From an uncultured Veillonella sp. (GTDB lineage Bacteria > Bacillota > Negativicutes > Veillonellales > Veillonellaceae): DNA of 44,736 bases. Location: the NCBI GenBank assembly GCA_900549805.1, contig URPV01000005.1, forward strand, positions 1-44,736, given 5' to 3'. Both the position numbers and the translations under genes were made by a program. The notes beneath the pieces were generated by a model. The model was not told the origin of the DNA, did not search any database, and saw only the letters and a list, made by a program, of their open reading frames with translations. Shown here piece after piece: positions 1 through 8,704 of the stretch (its first letter is position 1; the number at the start of each line of letters is the position of its first letter).

Positions 1-12
1 TGAGGTGAGATT

Positions 13-960
13 GTGTTTGAATATATACGAAGTCAATGGTTAAAAGGTCGTAAAATATATGGAAAGCGCACGTGGAGGGAAACACGTCGCGTTGTCTTGC
101 ATACGGCTCGTTCCATGAGTCGACAACAAGAGATGATACGACTGGAGCAATATTTTGCTAACTATACACCGGATTGTCATATATTAGAGAGACAGGTGGG
201 TCTGTATGAATTGATGACCCGCATCTTTTTCTTTAAAAATTCAAAAGTAGAAGAACGATTGGAAGCTATTATTAATCATTTTGATCATATAAAAGAGGTT
301 TTTACGGACCAAGCTATTCAATCTATGTATTCTGTTGATCCAGATAATTTCCTAGATGATGTAAGTCGCATCAAGCGAGGAATTGTCATTTGGAAATCTG
401 AAGAATTGGCCATGAAAGCTCAATTATACTATGGTGCTGGACAGCGTAAGGAAGGCTTATTAACACTCTTAGTAACCTTGGAAGGTAAGGGTCTTTATCA
501 TGCTAACTTCCGATTTGGTAAGGGTTTGAATGGGGAAAAAGCCATGTGGATTGGCACCATTCAAGGCTATAAAGATGGGCTTTCTAATGCTAAGGCTGCA
601 ACCAAGAAAATGTTTGGTTACCGGCCAAAAAATTTCATTATGTATTTGCTTAGAATGATAGCTAAGCAAACTGGTGTTGAAGTCATGTATGCTGTATCCG
701 ATGAAGGCTTTTATGCTAATACTCATTTAGTGCGGGGGCATCGGGCTAAGGTAGCAGAATTGGATTCCTTATGGAAAGAATCTGGAGGGGAAATTACGAA
801 AGACCCAAGGTTTTATGAGATTCCCTTAGAAGAATATCGTAAGCCTATTGAGGAAATTAAGTCTCAAAAGAGGAGCCAGTATCGTAAGCGCTATGAAATG
901 CTAGATCAATATGATGGGGAAGTAGCAGAGAATTTAAAGTCCTATATAAGGGAGAGATAA
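13..960 (+). CDS. DUF535 / VirK-YbjX family protein
   Basis: A 315-residue protein that I recognise as the DUF535 (VirK/YbjX) family from its overall pattern, including the central LLTLLVTLEGKGLYHANFRF block and the later GYKDGLSNAKAATKKMFGYRP block. The family is found mostly in Gram-negative bacteria and has been linked to envelope and virulence phenotypes, but no reaction is established. The start is GTG at 13, preceded by an AGGTGAG ribosome binding site at 3-9. It has no signal peptide or membrane segment, so it is probably cytoplasmic. It lies 40 bp before a glycosyltransferase of LPS type, which suggests a shared envelope role. The pair is AT-richer than the genes that follow. Confidence 0.75.
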   Translation: MFEYIRSQWLKGRKIYGKRTWRETRRVVLHTARSMSRQQEMIRLEQYFANYTPDCHILERQVGLYELMTRIFFFKNSKVEERLEAIINHFDHIKEVFTDQAIQSMYSVDPDNFLDDVSRIKRGIVIWKSEELAMKAQLYYGAGQRKEGLLTLLVTLEGKGLYHANFRFGKGLNGEKAMWIGTIQGYKDGLSNAKAATKKMFGYRPKNFIMYLLRMIAKQTGVEVMYAVSDEGFYANTHLVRGHRAKVAELDSLWKESGGEITKDPRFYEIPLEEYRKPIEEIKSQKRSQYRKRYEMLDQYDGEVAENLKSYIRER

Positions 961-1000
961 TTTTTAGCGTGTAAGTAGTTTGTGTGTAAAGGTGATATAT

Positions 1001-1744
1001 ATGAAAACAGTCATTATCTCTGATGTAGATAATACATTGCGCCGCCAGAATGTAGAAACTGAAACGAGTAGAGTAGGACTCGATTTTACTTTTTTTGATG
1101 CCATCATGGCTAATCGTATGGACCCAGATGAAGTGGCATCAAAAGCCTTGCCTAATACCTTTTTGACAAGAGGTGAGATTGGTTGCGCCTTAAGCCACTT
1201 AGGTGTTATGAGGGAATTTTTGTCCTCTGAAGAAAAGAGCATACTTATCTGTGAGGATGATATTTATTTTACAGACGAATTTTCAGAAGAAAGAGTTCAT
1301 AAGATCCGTCAATTTGTTGAGGCCACAGATGAGCCACGAGTGGTAGTTCTTCAAAAAAGTATATATCACTATAAGCCTATTCAAAAGGTTGATGATACCT
1401 TACATATATACTCTGCTGTAAATCTCTTCTGTATGCATGGTTATATAGTTAACCGTAAGGCTGCAGAAAATATTATACAGATTGCAATTGATGCCTTTAA
1501 ATTTTATCACTGGTTACAAAAGTGTGACATCTATTGCCTAGATAAGGATTTAATCATTCAGGCTGGTGAGAGTACTATTCCGTCGACAATTTTAGGTAGA
1601 CATGATGATGACACAGGTAAGCTCACTAAGAAAGAGTCATTTAAGATTTTATATAATCGCTTGTCCTTTACCGATAAATTGATTTGTAATTGGCGAAGAT
1701 TAAGGAAGGCTTTACATAAGCCTTTTGAATCACTGAATTATTAG
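1001..1744 (+). CDS. Glycosyltransferase family 25 (LPS biosynthesis type)
   Basis: A 247-residue protein matching glycosyltransferase family 25. After the N-terminal strand it has a GLDFTFFDAI segment, then GEIGCALSHLGVMREFL, and the acidic nucleotide-sugar/metal motif CEDDIYF at about residues 84-90. Enzymes of this family add galactose or related sugars to LPS or lipooligosaccharide, which fits a diderm cell. I place the start at ATG 1001, with an AAGGTG site 6 nt upstream; a TTG at 980 is in frame but has no ribosome binding site. The usual N-terminal family motif is altered (SDVDNTLRR), so donor and acceptor cannot be inferred. It is probably co-transcribed with the DUF535 gene. Confidence 0.75.
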   Translation: MKTVIISDVDNTLRRQNVETETSRVGLDFTFFDAIMANRMDPDEVASKALPNTFLTRGEIGCALSHLGVMREFLSSEEKSILICEDDIYFTDEFSEERVHKIRQFVEATDEPRVVVLQKSIYHYKPIQKVDDTLHIYSAVNLFCMHGYIVNRKAAENIIQIAIDAFKFYHWLQKCDIYCLDKDLIIQAGESTIPSTILGRHDDDTGKLTKKESFKILYNRLSFTDKLICNWRRLRKALHKPFESLNY

Positions 1745-1814
1745 ACTTCTAAGTATAGTGTTAACAGCACTGGTTTTATGGTTTCTAATCATTTGAAAGC
1801 TTGTGGAGTATGTT

Positions 1815-3395
1815 ATGAAAAATCCTTTTTCTCTTCGTCTCTCACAATTTCATATACCCAAAACAAGACCTCGGTCCTTTGAGGAAATTGGTCTCAATCG
1901 CCGATCTTTGATTGAGCTCATCCTCAAGGGTGCCTTGGTTGGCATCGTAGCTGGTTTTTTTGGTGCTACCTTCCGTTGGGGAATCTTGACCTCAGAACAT
2001 ATCCGCTGGCAGCTTATGGAGGGGATTACGCCCTTGGGGATTGTTCTCTGGCTTATTCTCATGGTGGTCATGGCCTTTATCATTGACCGCTGCCTCAAGT
2101 GGGCCCCTTTGTCTGGTGGATCTGGGATTCCTCAGATTGAAGGGGAAATGGTAGGCCTCTTTGATATGAAGCCGGGTCGGACTCTGATCTCTAAGTATAT
2201 TGGTGGTATTCTGACGGGCCTAGCGGGCTTCTCTGTAGGCCGGGAAGGGCCGGCAGTTCAACTAGGGGGATCTGTAGGTAAGCTCATTTCCTACTTCCTC
2301 AAATCCTCTATTCGGGAACAACGTCTCCTCACATCCGCTGGGTCGGCAGCGGGTTTAACAGCGGCCTTTTCCGCTCCTGTATCGGGGGCCATATTCGTCT
2401 TTGAAGAGGTTCACAAGTCCTTTTACCCACTCCTAGTGGTACCGACCTTTGTGGCTACTATCTGTTCTAACTTTGTCACCTCCACTATTTTTGGCCTTGA
2501 ACCAGCCTTGGGCTTTTCCGTCATGGAAGGGCTGCCCATTAATTACTTTGGCCTCCTCCTCCTTATGGGGGTTTTTATGGGACTGGTTGGGGTCTTCTTC
2601 TGCCGTATGATCTTCCTCATGAAGAATTTTTTTGCTTGGATGAGGGTTCCTTCCTTTGTGAAGTTATCCATTACCTTCTTAGCGATTGCCCTTATAGGCT
2701 TTGATTCTCAACTCCTCTTGGGGGGCGGCAATGACTTAGTAGGTCAACTGGCTTATGGTCATTATGGGATTTTGCTTTTGGCGGGGATCGTTCTAGGCAA
2801 GGTTTTAGTGACTACCTTCTGCTATGGATCGGGTGCACAAGGGGGCATTTTCCTCCCCATGTTAGTTATCGGTGGGGCCGCAGGGGCCCTATCTAATGGT
2901 GTTTTCCTCCACTATGGCCTCATTGGGGATGGCTATACAGCTCAGTTTGTCATCTGTGCCATGGGTGGTATGCTAGCAGCTGCTATGCGGACTCCTCTCC
3001 TGGCTATTCTCCTAGTTTTGGAGATGACCAATTCCTTTTCTAATATCTTTGCCGTTGGTACTGTCACCATGGTGGCCTACTTGGTGGCAGAGATGTTGAA
3101 AGAGCCTCCAATTTATGATTCCCTCCTTCAAGCTATGACCAAGGATAAAAATGTGGAACCGGTCCAAACCTTCTTCCAAACCAAGGTCCCTGTGGTCAGC
3201 CCTTACATTGGGGTGGCCCTCAAGGACTTGCACATCCCTTCTGAGGCATTGATTGTATCCATCAATCGTAATGGGGACTATATCGTGCCCCTAGGAGATG
3301 TAAAGTTGGCTGCTGGGGATGAGGTACAGGTATCCTGTAAGCGAGGTTGTCTGCAAGAGGCTAAGGCCTTTTTCCAGGCGACCACAAATGAATAG
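1815..3395 (+). CDS. ClC-family chloride channel/antiporter with C-terminal RCK_C-like domain
   Basis: A 526-residue ClC protein with about ten or more hydrophobic membrane segments. The selectivity-filter signatures are visible: GSGIPQ at 102-107, GREGP at 142-146 with the gating glutamate at 144, and GGIFLP near residue 345. The EE pair at 197-198 corresponds to the internal proton glutamate of E. coli ClcA, favouring H+/Cl- exchange over a simple channel. The last 70 or so residues form a soluble TrkA-C/RCK_C-like domain. ATG 1815 follows GGAG by 6 nt, so it is preferred over the in-frame GTG at 1803. A likely role is acid resistance or ion homeostasis. A strong hairpin terminator follows. 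Confidence 0.9.
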   Translation: MKNPFSLRLSQFHIPKTRPRSFEEIGLNRRSLIELILKGALVGIVAGFFGATFRWGILTSEHIRWQLMEGITPLGIVLWLILMVVMAFIIDRCLKWAPLSGGSGIPQIEGEMVGLFDMKPGRTLISKYIGGILTGLAGFSVGREGPAVQLGGSVGKLISYFLKSSIREQRLLTSAGSAAGLTAAFSAPVSGAIFVFEEVHKSFYPLLVVPTFVATICSNFVTSTIFGLEPALGFSVMEGLPINYFGLLLLMGVFMGLVGVFFCRMIFLMKNFFAWMRVPSFVKLSITFLAIALIGFDSQLLLGGGNDLVGQLAYGHYGILLLAGIVLGKVLVTTFCYGSGAQGGIFLPMLVIGGAAGALSNGVFLHYGLIGDGYTAQFVICAMGGMLAAAMRTPLLAILLVLEMTNSFSNIFAVGTVTMVAYLVAEMLKEPPIYDSLLQAMTKDKNVEPVQTFFQTKVPVVSPYIGVALKDLHIPSEALIVSINRNGDYIVPLGDVKLAAGDEVQVSCKRGCLQEAKAFFQATTNE

Positions 3396-3421
3396 TCAAA
3401 CTTGGCATACATTGTTAATAT

Positions 3422-3458
3422 AATGGCCGTCCACGATTTGTGGGGGGCCATTTTGTTG
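3422..3458 (+). terminator. Rho-independent terminator after the ClC gene
   Basis: The arms AATGGCC (3422-3428) and GGCCATT (near 3446-3452) pair. The stem continues inward through TCCAC/GTGGG around a GATTT loop and is followed by TTTTGTTGTT. Confidence 0.75.
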
Positions 3459-3661
3459 TTCAAAATAGGGATTTTGATGACTTAGATTGGAAATTAGAAT
3501 GTGCAATTCAAATACTGTATGGCTTGTATATAATTAGGAGGAATTTTGAATTAATAGATAGTCTCAACCTATGGAGAATAGATAAAATCAACTATTTTTC
3601 TATTCAATATCCCTCTGCTATAGTAGGTTCATAGTTTTTTTTCGATATTTGGAGGATTCTT

Positions 3662-4960
3662 ATGACCCTACAAGAACGTATCAATACAGGCCATATGACG
3701 ACTTATCAGTGGGGCGTGGTCATCTTGGCTACGGCCCTCAACCTCTTAGATGGTTTTGATGTGTTGGCCCTGGCCTTTACTGCTTCTGCTATCAAAGGGT
3801 CCTTGGGCCTAGATGGAACCCACTTGGGCTACCTCTTATCTGCCGGTCTGGTGGGTATGACCCTTGGCTCTGTGGGCTTGGCCCCTTTGGCTGACCGCAT
3901 AGGTCGCCGTAAGTTGTTAATTGTGTCCCTCATTTTGTCGGCTATTGGCATGTTTGGTTCTGCTCTGTCTCCCACAGCTTTTGAATTAGGTATCTGCCGG
4001 GTTATCACAGGGTTAGGTGTAGGGGGCATCTTGGTAGGGACCAACGTTATCGTCAGCGAGTATTCCTCTCGTAAGTGGCGGTCTTTGGCCATCTCCATCT
4101 TTGCTTCTGGCTTTGGTGTTGGCGCCCTCTTAGGTGGTACCTTCGCCGTAGCCTTACAGGGCCTTTATGGTTGGCATTCCGTCTTTGTATCCGGCGGGAT
4201 CTTGACCCTCCTTTGCCTTTTGGCCGTTGTCCTTTGGTTGCCGGAGTCCATAGCCTTTATCCAAGTCAAGGGGGGCGAATTTGCTAAGGACCGCTTGGCC
4301 AAGTTAGCTTATAAATTGGGCATTACAGAGGATTGGGATCTAGGCCAAGCTCAGGATAAGAAGGCTTCTGCCTCTGTCTTACAATTGTTGTCGACTGATT
4401 ACCGTCGGTCTACCCTAGCTATTTGGGGTGCCTTTGTAGCGGTTATGTTCTCCTACTACTTTGTATCTTCTTGGACCCCAGCCCTTTTGAAAGAGGCGGG
4501 TATGTCCCTAGAACAATCCGTCAGTGTAGGTATGATGATTTCCTTGGGTGGTACCTTGGGATCCTTGGCCTTTGGTGCCTTGGCTAGTCGCTGGTCCGCT
4601 CGTAATGTTCTCATGGCCTTCGGCCTAGGATCTGCGATTATCGCCTCTATCTTCATCGCCTTGGCGGCCCACCTTTGGTTGGCTATCATTGCCGGCATCT
4701 GGATTGGCTTCCTCATGAATGGTTGTATTTCTGGCCTCTATGCCATCAATCCAACCCTCTATGCTACCCATATCCGGTCTACTGGTGTGGGTGTGGCGAT
4801 CGGCGTAGGTCGCTTAGGGGCGATCCTGGCACCGACTATTGCAGGGGCTCTTTTAGACGGAGGTTTTGATAAGCAAGACCTCTATATGGGAGTTGGCCTT
4901 GTCATGGTCTTGGCAGTTATTTCTGTTGCCTTCTTGCGCAAGCAGGAAGGACAGGTTTAG
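3662..4960 (+). CDS. MFS transporter, aromatic acid:H+ symporter (AAHS)-like
   Basis: A 432-residue, twelve-helix major facilitator protein. TM1 contains the DGFD motif (about residues 30-33) that marks the AAHS group (PcaK/BenK-like), and the TM2-TM3 loop carries the MFS motif LADRIGRRK. Characterised AAHS members import benzoates or other small carboxylates with protons. No catabolic genes sit beside this one, so the substrate is unknown. ATG 3662 lies 6 nt after GGAGG (3651-3655). The gene stands alone, between the ClC terminator and the leucine T-box leader. A short in-frame stretch upstream (3440-3634) is not convincing as a gene. Confidence 0.85.
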   Translation: MTLQERINTGHMTTYQWGVVILATALNLLDGFDVLALAFTASAIKGSLGLDGTHLGYLLSAGLVGMTLGSVGLAPLADRIGRRKLLIVSLILSAIGMFGSALSPTAFELGICRVITGLGVGGILVGTNVIVSEYSSRKWRSLAISIFASGFGVGALLGGTFAVALQGLYGWHSVFVSGGILTLLCLLAVVLWLPESIAFIQVKGGEFAKDRLAKLAYKLGITEDWDLGQAQDKKASASVLQLLSTDYRRSTLAIWGAFVAVMFSYYFVSSWTPALLKEAGMSLEQSVSVGMMISLGGTLGSLAFGALASRWSARNVLMAFGLGSAIIASIFIALAAHLWLAIIAGIWIGFLMNGCISGLYAINPTLYATHIRSTGVGVAIGVGRLGAILAPTIAGALLDGGFDKQDLYMGVGLVMVLAVISVAFLRKQEGQV

Positions 4961-5037
4961 CTGTTCTTATACTTCCTAAAATGTACATGAAGAATAGACA
5001 AATGTATTCTATAAATAGAATTAATCGCGTAAAACTA

Positions 5038-5066
5038 TTGTCTTACTAGCTTTTATACAGTATAAT
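5038..5066 (+). promoter_or_regulatory. Sigma-A-type promoter of the leu operon
   Basis: TTGTCT (5038-5043), a 17-nt spacer, then TATAAT (5061-5066). Transcription would begin near 5073, just before the T-box leader. Confidence 0.8.
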
Positions 5067-5072
5067 ATCCGT

Positions 5073-5316
5073 ATTACAGCAAAAAACGTTGATCGGGTAT
5101 AAAGTTATAGCCAAAAGATCTCAAGAGAGTTGCCGGTTGGTGTGAGGCAATGGTCGGGTTATAGTGAAACTCTCCCGTGAGTTGCGATGGTGAAAGCAGC
5201 AGTAGTCATCGAGGGTGGTCACCGTATAGCCACACGAGCATCAACTAGGGTGGTACCGTGTTATAGGAAACCTATGACGCCCCTTGGAATAACCATGTTA
5301 TTTCAAGGGGCTTTTT
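5073..5316 (+). promoter_or_regulatory. T-box riboswitch (leucine) controlling leuACDB
   Basis: This leader of about 240 nt carries the T-box sequence AGGGTGGTACCGTG at 5247-5260, the antiterminator part that pairs with the 3' end of uncharged tRNA. Upstream lies a typical Stem I with AGAGAG near 5125, a GGTTGGTGTGAGGC apical region, and a GTGAAACTCTCCCGTGAG 3' side. A CTC leucine codon in that segment (5170-5172, or 5172-5174 in the alternative register) is the likely specifier. The leader ends in a terminator at 5279-5316. Leucine starvation should give read-through into leuA. The T-box call is firm; the exact specifier register is my inference. Confidence 0.93.
5279..5316 (+). terminator. 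T-box terminator hairpin
   Basis: GCCCCTTGGAATAAC (5279-5293) pairs with GTTATTTCAAGGGGC (5297-5311), with a single G-U position, and is followed by TTTTT. It would compete with the T-box antiterminator just upstream. Confidence 0.9.
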
Positions 5317-5371
5317 ATATGTGTTCATAGAGATAGATGGTCCCTATGAGCTCTTAGAAAGGATGTTTCAG

Positions 5372-6904
5372 ATGGATACAAATCGCGTTTATTTCTTTGA
5401 TACCACTCTTCGTGATGGGGAACAAACACCAGGTGTAGCTCTCCAAACTCCGGAGAAGATTGAAATTGCAAAGGGTTTAGTACGACTTGGTATAGATGTT
5501 ATCGAAGCAGGCTTCCCTGCGGCTTCCCCTGGGGACTTTGACGCGGTAGCTACCATTGCACGCGAAGTAAAAGGGACGACTATTTGTGCCCTAGCTCGCT
5601 GTAATGAGAATGATGTTATTAAGGCCATCGATGCTTTGAAATATGCGGAACGTAGTCGTTTACATGTATTTATTGCTATTTCTGAACTACATATGCAGTA
5701 TAAGTTGAAGATGACTCGCCAAGATGTCTTAGATAAGGTTAAGACTATTCTTGAACTTGCTAAGGGGAAGGTTGATGAAATCGAATTCTCCGGCGAAGAT
5801 GCATCTCGTGCGGACTTGGATTTTGCCTGCCAAGTATTTGGTGTCGCTATTGCTGGTGGTGCTAGCATTATCAATGTTCCTGATACAGTAGGTTATATGA
5901 TGCCAGGTGAGTTCGCAGAAAAAATCCGCTATATTAAGGAACACACACCAGGCATAGAAAATGCGATTATTTCCGTTCACTGCCACGATGATTTAGGGCT
6001 TGCCAATGCCAATTCTTTAGCCGCTGTGGCAGTTGGTGCACGACAAGTAGAATGTACGGTTAATGGCTTAGGTGAACGGGCCGGTAATGTGGGGATTGAA
6101 GAAGTAGTTATGTCCCTTAAGACGCGGCATGATTATTTCCATGACTTGGATGTAGCTATTGATACTACCCAATTCACGCGCCTATCTCAATTGGTAGCGC
6201 GTTTGACTGGCGTAGCGGTACCTCCTAACAAGGCTATTGTTGGGTCTAACGCCTTTGCCCATGAATCTGGTATCCACCAACATGGTATGATGAGCAATCC
6301 TGAAACCTATGAAATCATGACGCCAGAATCCGTAGGGGCTGGTAAGACCCATATTGTTCTTGGTAAACACTCCGGCCATCATGCCTTTGTAGACCACTTG
6401 GCTAGCTTGGGCTTTACCCTTGACGAAGAGAAGGCTAAGGACCTCTTTACCAAGTTTAAAGCTTTGGCAGATCGCAAAAAACAAGTTTATGATGATGATA
6501 TTATCGCTCTTGTTATGGATAATATGCACCATAAAAAGGCCGTTCAGGTCCTTCGCCACCAATACAAGTCTGATGAACATGGTTATGCCTATGCGGATAT
6601 CCGTCTAGAAACACCGGAAGGAATCCGGGAAGATGCAGCTGTGGGGGACGGGCCTGTAGATGCCTCCCTTAAGGCTGCAGAACGGGCTCTAGATATGGAT
6701 ATTGAGCTTAAGGAATTTAAGATGCGCGCCATTACAGAAGGTAAGGATGCCTTGGGAGAAGCAGTTGTGAAAATCGCTATCGGCGGTAAGGTATTCCAAG
6801 GTCGCGGGATTTCAACAGATATTGTTACATCCAGCGTGAACGCTTATGTGTCCGCGGTTAACTCTATGTACTTATCCCGTGAGTTAGAAGAGGAGAAACA
6901 CTAA
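5372..6904 (+). CDS. leuA: 2-isopropylmalate synthase
   Basis: A 510-residue enzyme of the DRE-TIM metallolyase family. It condenses acetyl-CoA with 2-oxoisovalerate in the first committed step of leucine synthesis. Visible motifs are FDTTLRDGEQTPG at the N-terminus, the metal-binding HCHDDLGLANANS, NGLGERAGNVGIEE, and HESGIHQHGM. The C-terminal LeuA dimer domain, which carries leucine feedback inhibition in the family, includes GDGPVDASLKA. I place the start at ATG 5372, 9 nt after AGAAAGG (5356-5362); in-frame starts at 5321 and 5363 are worse placed. It is first in a four-gene operon under the T-box, ending 1 nt before leuC. Confidence 0.95.
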   Translation: MDTNRVYFFDTTLRDGEQTPGVALQTPEKIEIAKGLVRLGIDVIEAGFPAASPGDFDAVATIAREVKGTTICALARCNENDVIKAIDALKYAERSRLHVFIAISELHMQYKLKMTRQDVLDKVKTILELAKGKVDEIEFSGEDASRADLDFACQVFGVAIAGGASIINVPDTVGYMMPGEFAEKIRYIKEHTPGIENAIISVHCHDDLGLANANSLAAVAVGARQVECTVNGLGERAGNVGIEEVVMSLKTRHDYFHDLDVAIDTTQFTRLSQLVARLTGVAVPPNKAIVGSNAFAHESGIHQHGMMSNPETYEIMTPESVGAGKTHIVLGKHSGHHAFVDHLASLGFTLDEEKAKDLFTKFKALADRKKQVYDDDIIALVMDNMHHKKAVQVLRHQYKSDEHGYAYADIRLETPEGIREDAAVGDGPVDASLKAAERALDMDIELKEFKMRAITEGKDALGEAVVKIAIGGKVFQGRGISTDIVTSSVNAYVSAVNSMYLSRELEEEKH

Positions 6905-6905
6905 T

Positions 6906-8165
6906 ATGGGTATGACCATTACTGAAAAGAATATGGCCCGCCATGCAGGCCTAGATACTGTGAAGGCAGGACAAATTATCGAGTGTAAGTTGGATGCTGT
7001 TCTCATGAATGACATCACCTTCCCACCAGCCCTTCGGGAATTCAAGAAAATCGGCAAGCCTGTCTTCGATAAAGACCGTATCTACTTGATTCCTGACCAT
7101 TTCACCCCAAATAAGGATATCCAATCCGCTACGCAAGCTAAGGTTATGCGTGACTTTGTTAAAGAACAAGGGATTACCCACTACTACGAAACTGGCCGGG
7201 TAGGGATTGAGCACGTTATCATTCCAGAAAAGGGTATGATCGCCCCTGGTGAAATGATGATTGGCGCTGACTCCCACACTTGTACTTACGGGGCCCTCAA
7301 TGCCTTTTCTACGGGCGTTGGCTCTACGGATGCGGGCGTGGCCATGGCTATGGGCCAAACTTGGTTCAAGGTGCCAGAAACCATTAAGGTTGAATTAGTT
7401 GGTAAACCAGCCCCTTATATCACTGGTAAGGATGTAATCTTGGAACTCATCGGCCGTATCGGCGTTGATGGAGCCCGTTATATGGCCCTCGAATTCGCTG
7501 GCGATGGAGTTCAATATATGACCATGGCAGACCGCTTGACTATTTGTAATATGGCCATCGAAGCGGGTGGTAAGTGTGGGGTATTCCCTTATGATAAGGT
7601 GACAGAAGACTACCTTAAGGGCCGCGTGACACGGGCCTTTGAACCGATTGCTGCTGACGAGGATGCGGTTTATGCCCAAACCGTAACCATCGACTTAGCT
7701 GCTCTGAAACCTGTGGTGGCTTTCCCTCACTTGCCTTCCAATAAGCACTATGTAGGGGACTTTGAGGAAATTAAAATCGACCAAGTCATCATCGGGTCTT
7801 GCACCAATGGTCGCTTTGAAGACTTGGAAGCGGCGGCAGAGATCTTTAAGGGCCGCAAGGTAGCGCCTTTTGTTCGCTGCATCATCATTCCTGGGTCCCA
7901 AGCTGTTTACGAAGAAGCTATGAAGGCCGGCCTCATCCAAACCTTCTTGGATGCAGAATGCGCCGTATCCACACCAACCTGTGGTCCTTGCCTAGGTGGT
8001 TACATGGGTATCATGGCCGAAGGGGAGCGGACCGTTTCCACGACTAACCGTAACTTCCGGGGCCGTATGGGTCACGTAGATTCTGAAGTATACTTAGCTA
8101 GCCCATATGTAGCAGCTGCATCGGCAGTTTTAGGTCGTATTGCTGGCCCTGAGGAGGTAAAATAA
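6906..8165 (+). CDS. leuC: 3-isopropylmalate dehydratase large subunit
   Basis: A 419-residue aconitase-family large subunit. With LeuD it isomerises 2- to 3-isopropylmalate. The [4Fe-4S] ligands are visible in GSCTNGRFEDLEAA and in PTCGPCLGG. Its length, and the separate 163-residue LeuD, match the shorter LeuC2/homoaconitase-like type seen in archaea and clostridia rather than the roughly 470-residue E. coli type. ATG 6906 follows AGAGGAG (6889-6895) by 10 nt; ATG 6912 is a less likely alternative. The stop overlaps the leuD start (TAATG), implying translational coupling. Confidence 0.94.
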   Translation: MGMTITEKNMARHAGLDTVKAGQIIECKLDAVLMNDITFPPALREFKKIGKPVFDKDRIYLIPDHFTPNKDIQSATQAKVMRDFVKEQGITHYYETGRVGIEHVIIPEKGMIAPGEMMIGADSHTCTYGALNAFSTGVGSTDAGVAMAMGQTWFKVPETIKVELVGKPAPYITGKDVILELIGRIGVDGARYMALEFAGDGVQYMTMADRLTICNMAIEAGGKCGVFPYDKVTEDYLKGRVTRAFEPIAADEDAVYAQTVTIDLAALKPVVAFPHLPSNKHYVGDFEEIKIDQVIIGSCTNGRFEDLEAAAEIFKGRKVAPFVRCIIIPGSQAVYEEAMKAGLIQTFLDAECAVSTPTCGPCLGGYMGIMAEGERTVSTTNRNFRGRMGHVDSEVYLASPYVAAASAVLGRIAGPEEVK

Positions 8166-8656
8166 TGGACTTTGAAAGCAAAAAAATCTGGCGCTACGGC
8201 GACGATGTAGATACAGACGTAATCATTCCTGCTCGTTACCTCGCTATCGCTGATTGGAATGAATTGGCTGAACATGCCATGGAAGATATTGATACTAGCT
8301 TTGCCCCTAATGTGAAAGCAGGGGATATTATGGTAGCGGGCAAGAACTTTGGGTGCGGTTCTTCCCGTGAACACGCCCCAGGAGTTATTAAGGCTAAGGG
8401 CGTACCTGTAGTTATCGCCCACTCCTTTGCGCGGATCTTCTTCCGCAATGCTATTAACATCGGCCTTCCTTTGGTGGAAATCGGCGATCAAGTAGACCAT
8501 ATCAAACCAGACCATGCCATTGGCGTAGAGTTGGAAAAGGGCTTGGTTCACAATTTGACTACGGGGGAAACCTACCAAGGTACGGCCTTGCCTCCTTTCA
8601 TTCAAGAAATTGCTAAGGCCGGTGGTCTTGTAGAGTTCGCAAAACACCGCAAGTAA
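8165..8656 (+). CDS. leuD: 3-isopropylmalate dehydratase small subunit
   Basis: A 163-residue swivelling domain of the aconitase family, partner of LeuC. It contains DVDTDVIIPARYL at the N-terminus and the substrate-recognition stretch GKNFGCGSSREHAPGVIK, both characteristic of LeuD. The short length is normal for this subtype. Its ATG shares one base with the leuC stop codon, behind a GAGGAGG ribosome binding site at about 8151-8157. A 48-bp gap without a terminator leads to leuB. Confidence 0.94.
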   Translation: MDFESKKIWRYGDDVDTDVIIPARYLAIADWNELAEHAMEDIDTSFAPNVKAGDIMVAGKNFGCGSSREHAPGVIKAKGVPVVIAHSFARIFFRNAINIGLPLVEIGDQVDHIKPDHAIGVELEKGLVHNLTTGETYQGTALPPFIQEIAKAGGLVEFAKHRK

Positions 8657-8704
8657 AGCAGGGATAGGATTTACCGAATTGTAAAACTGGTAGAGGAGAT
8701 TATT

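Noticed and set aside
3440..3634. Possible 64-residue protein before the MFS gene
   Set aside because: It begins inside the ClC terminator hairpin, has no ribosome binding site at its start and no recognisable features.
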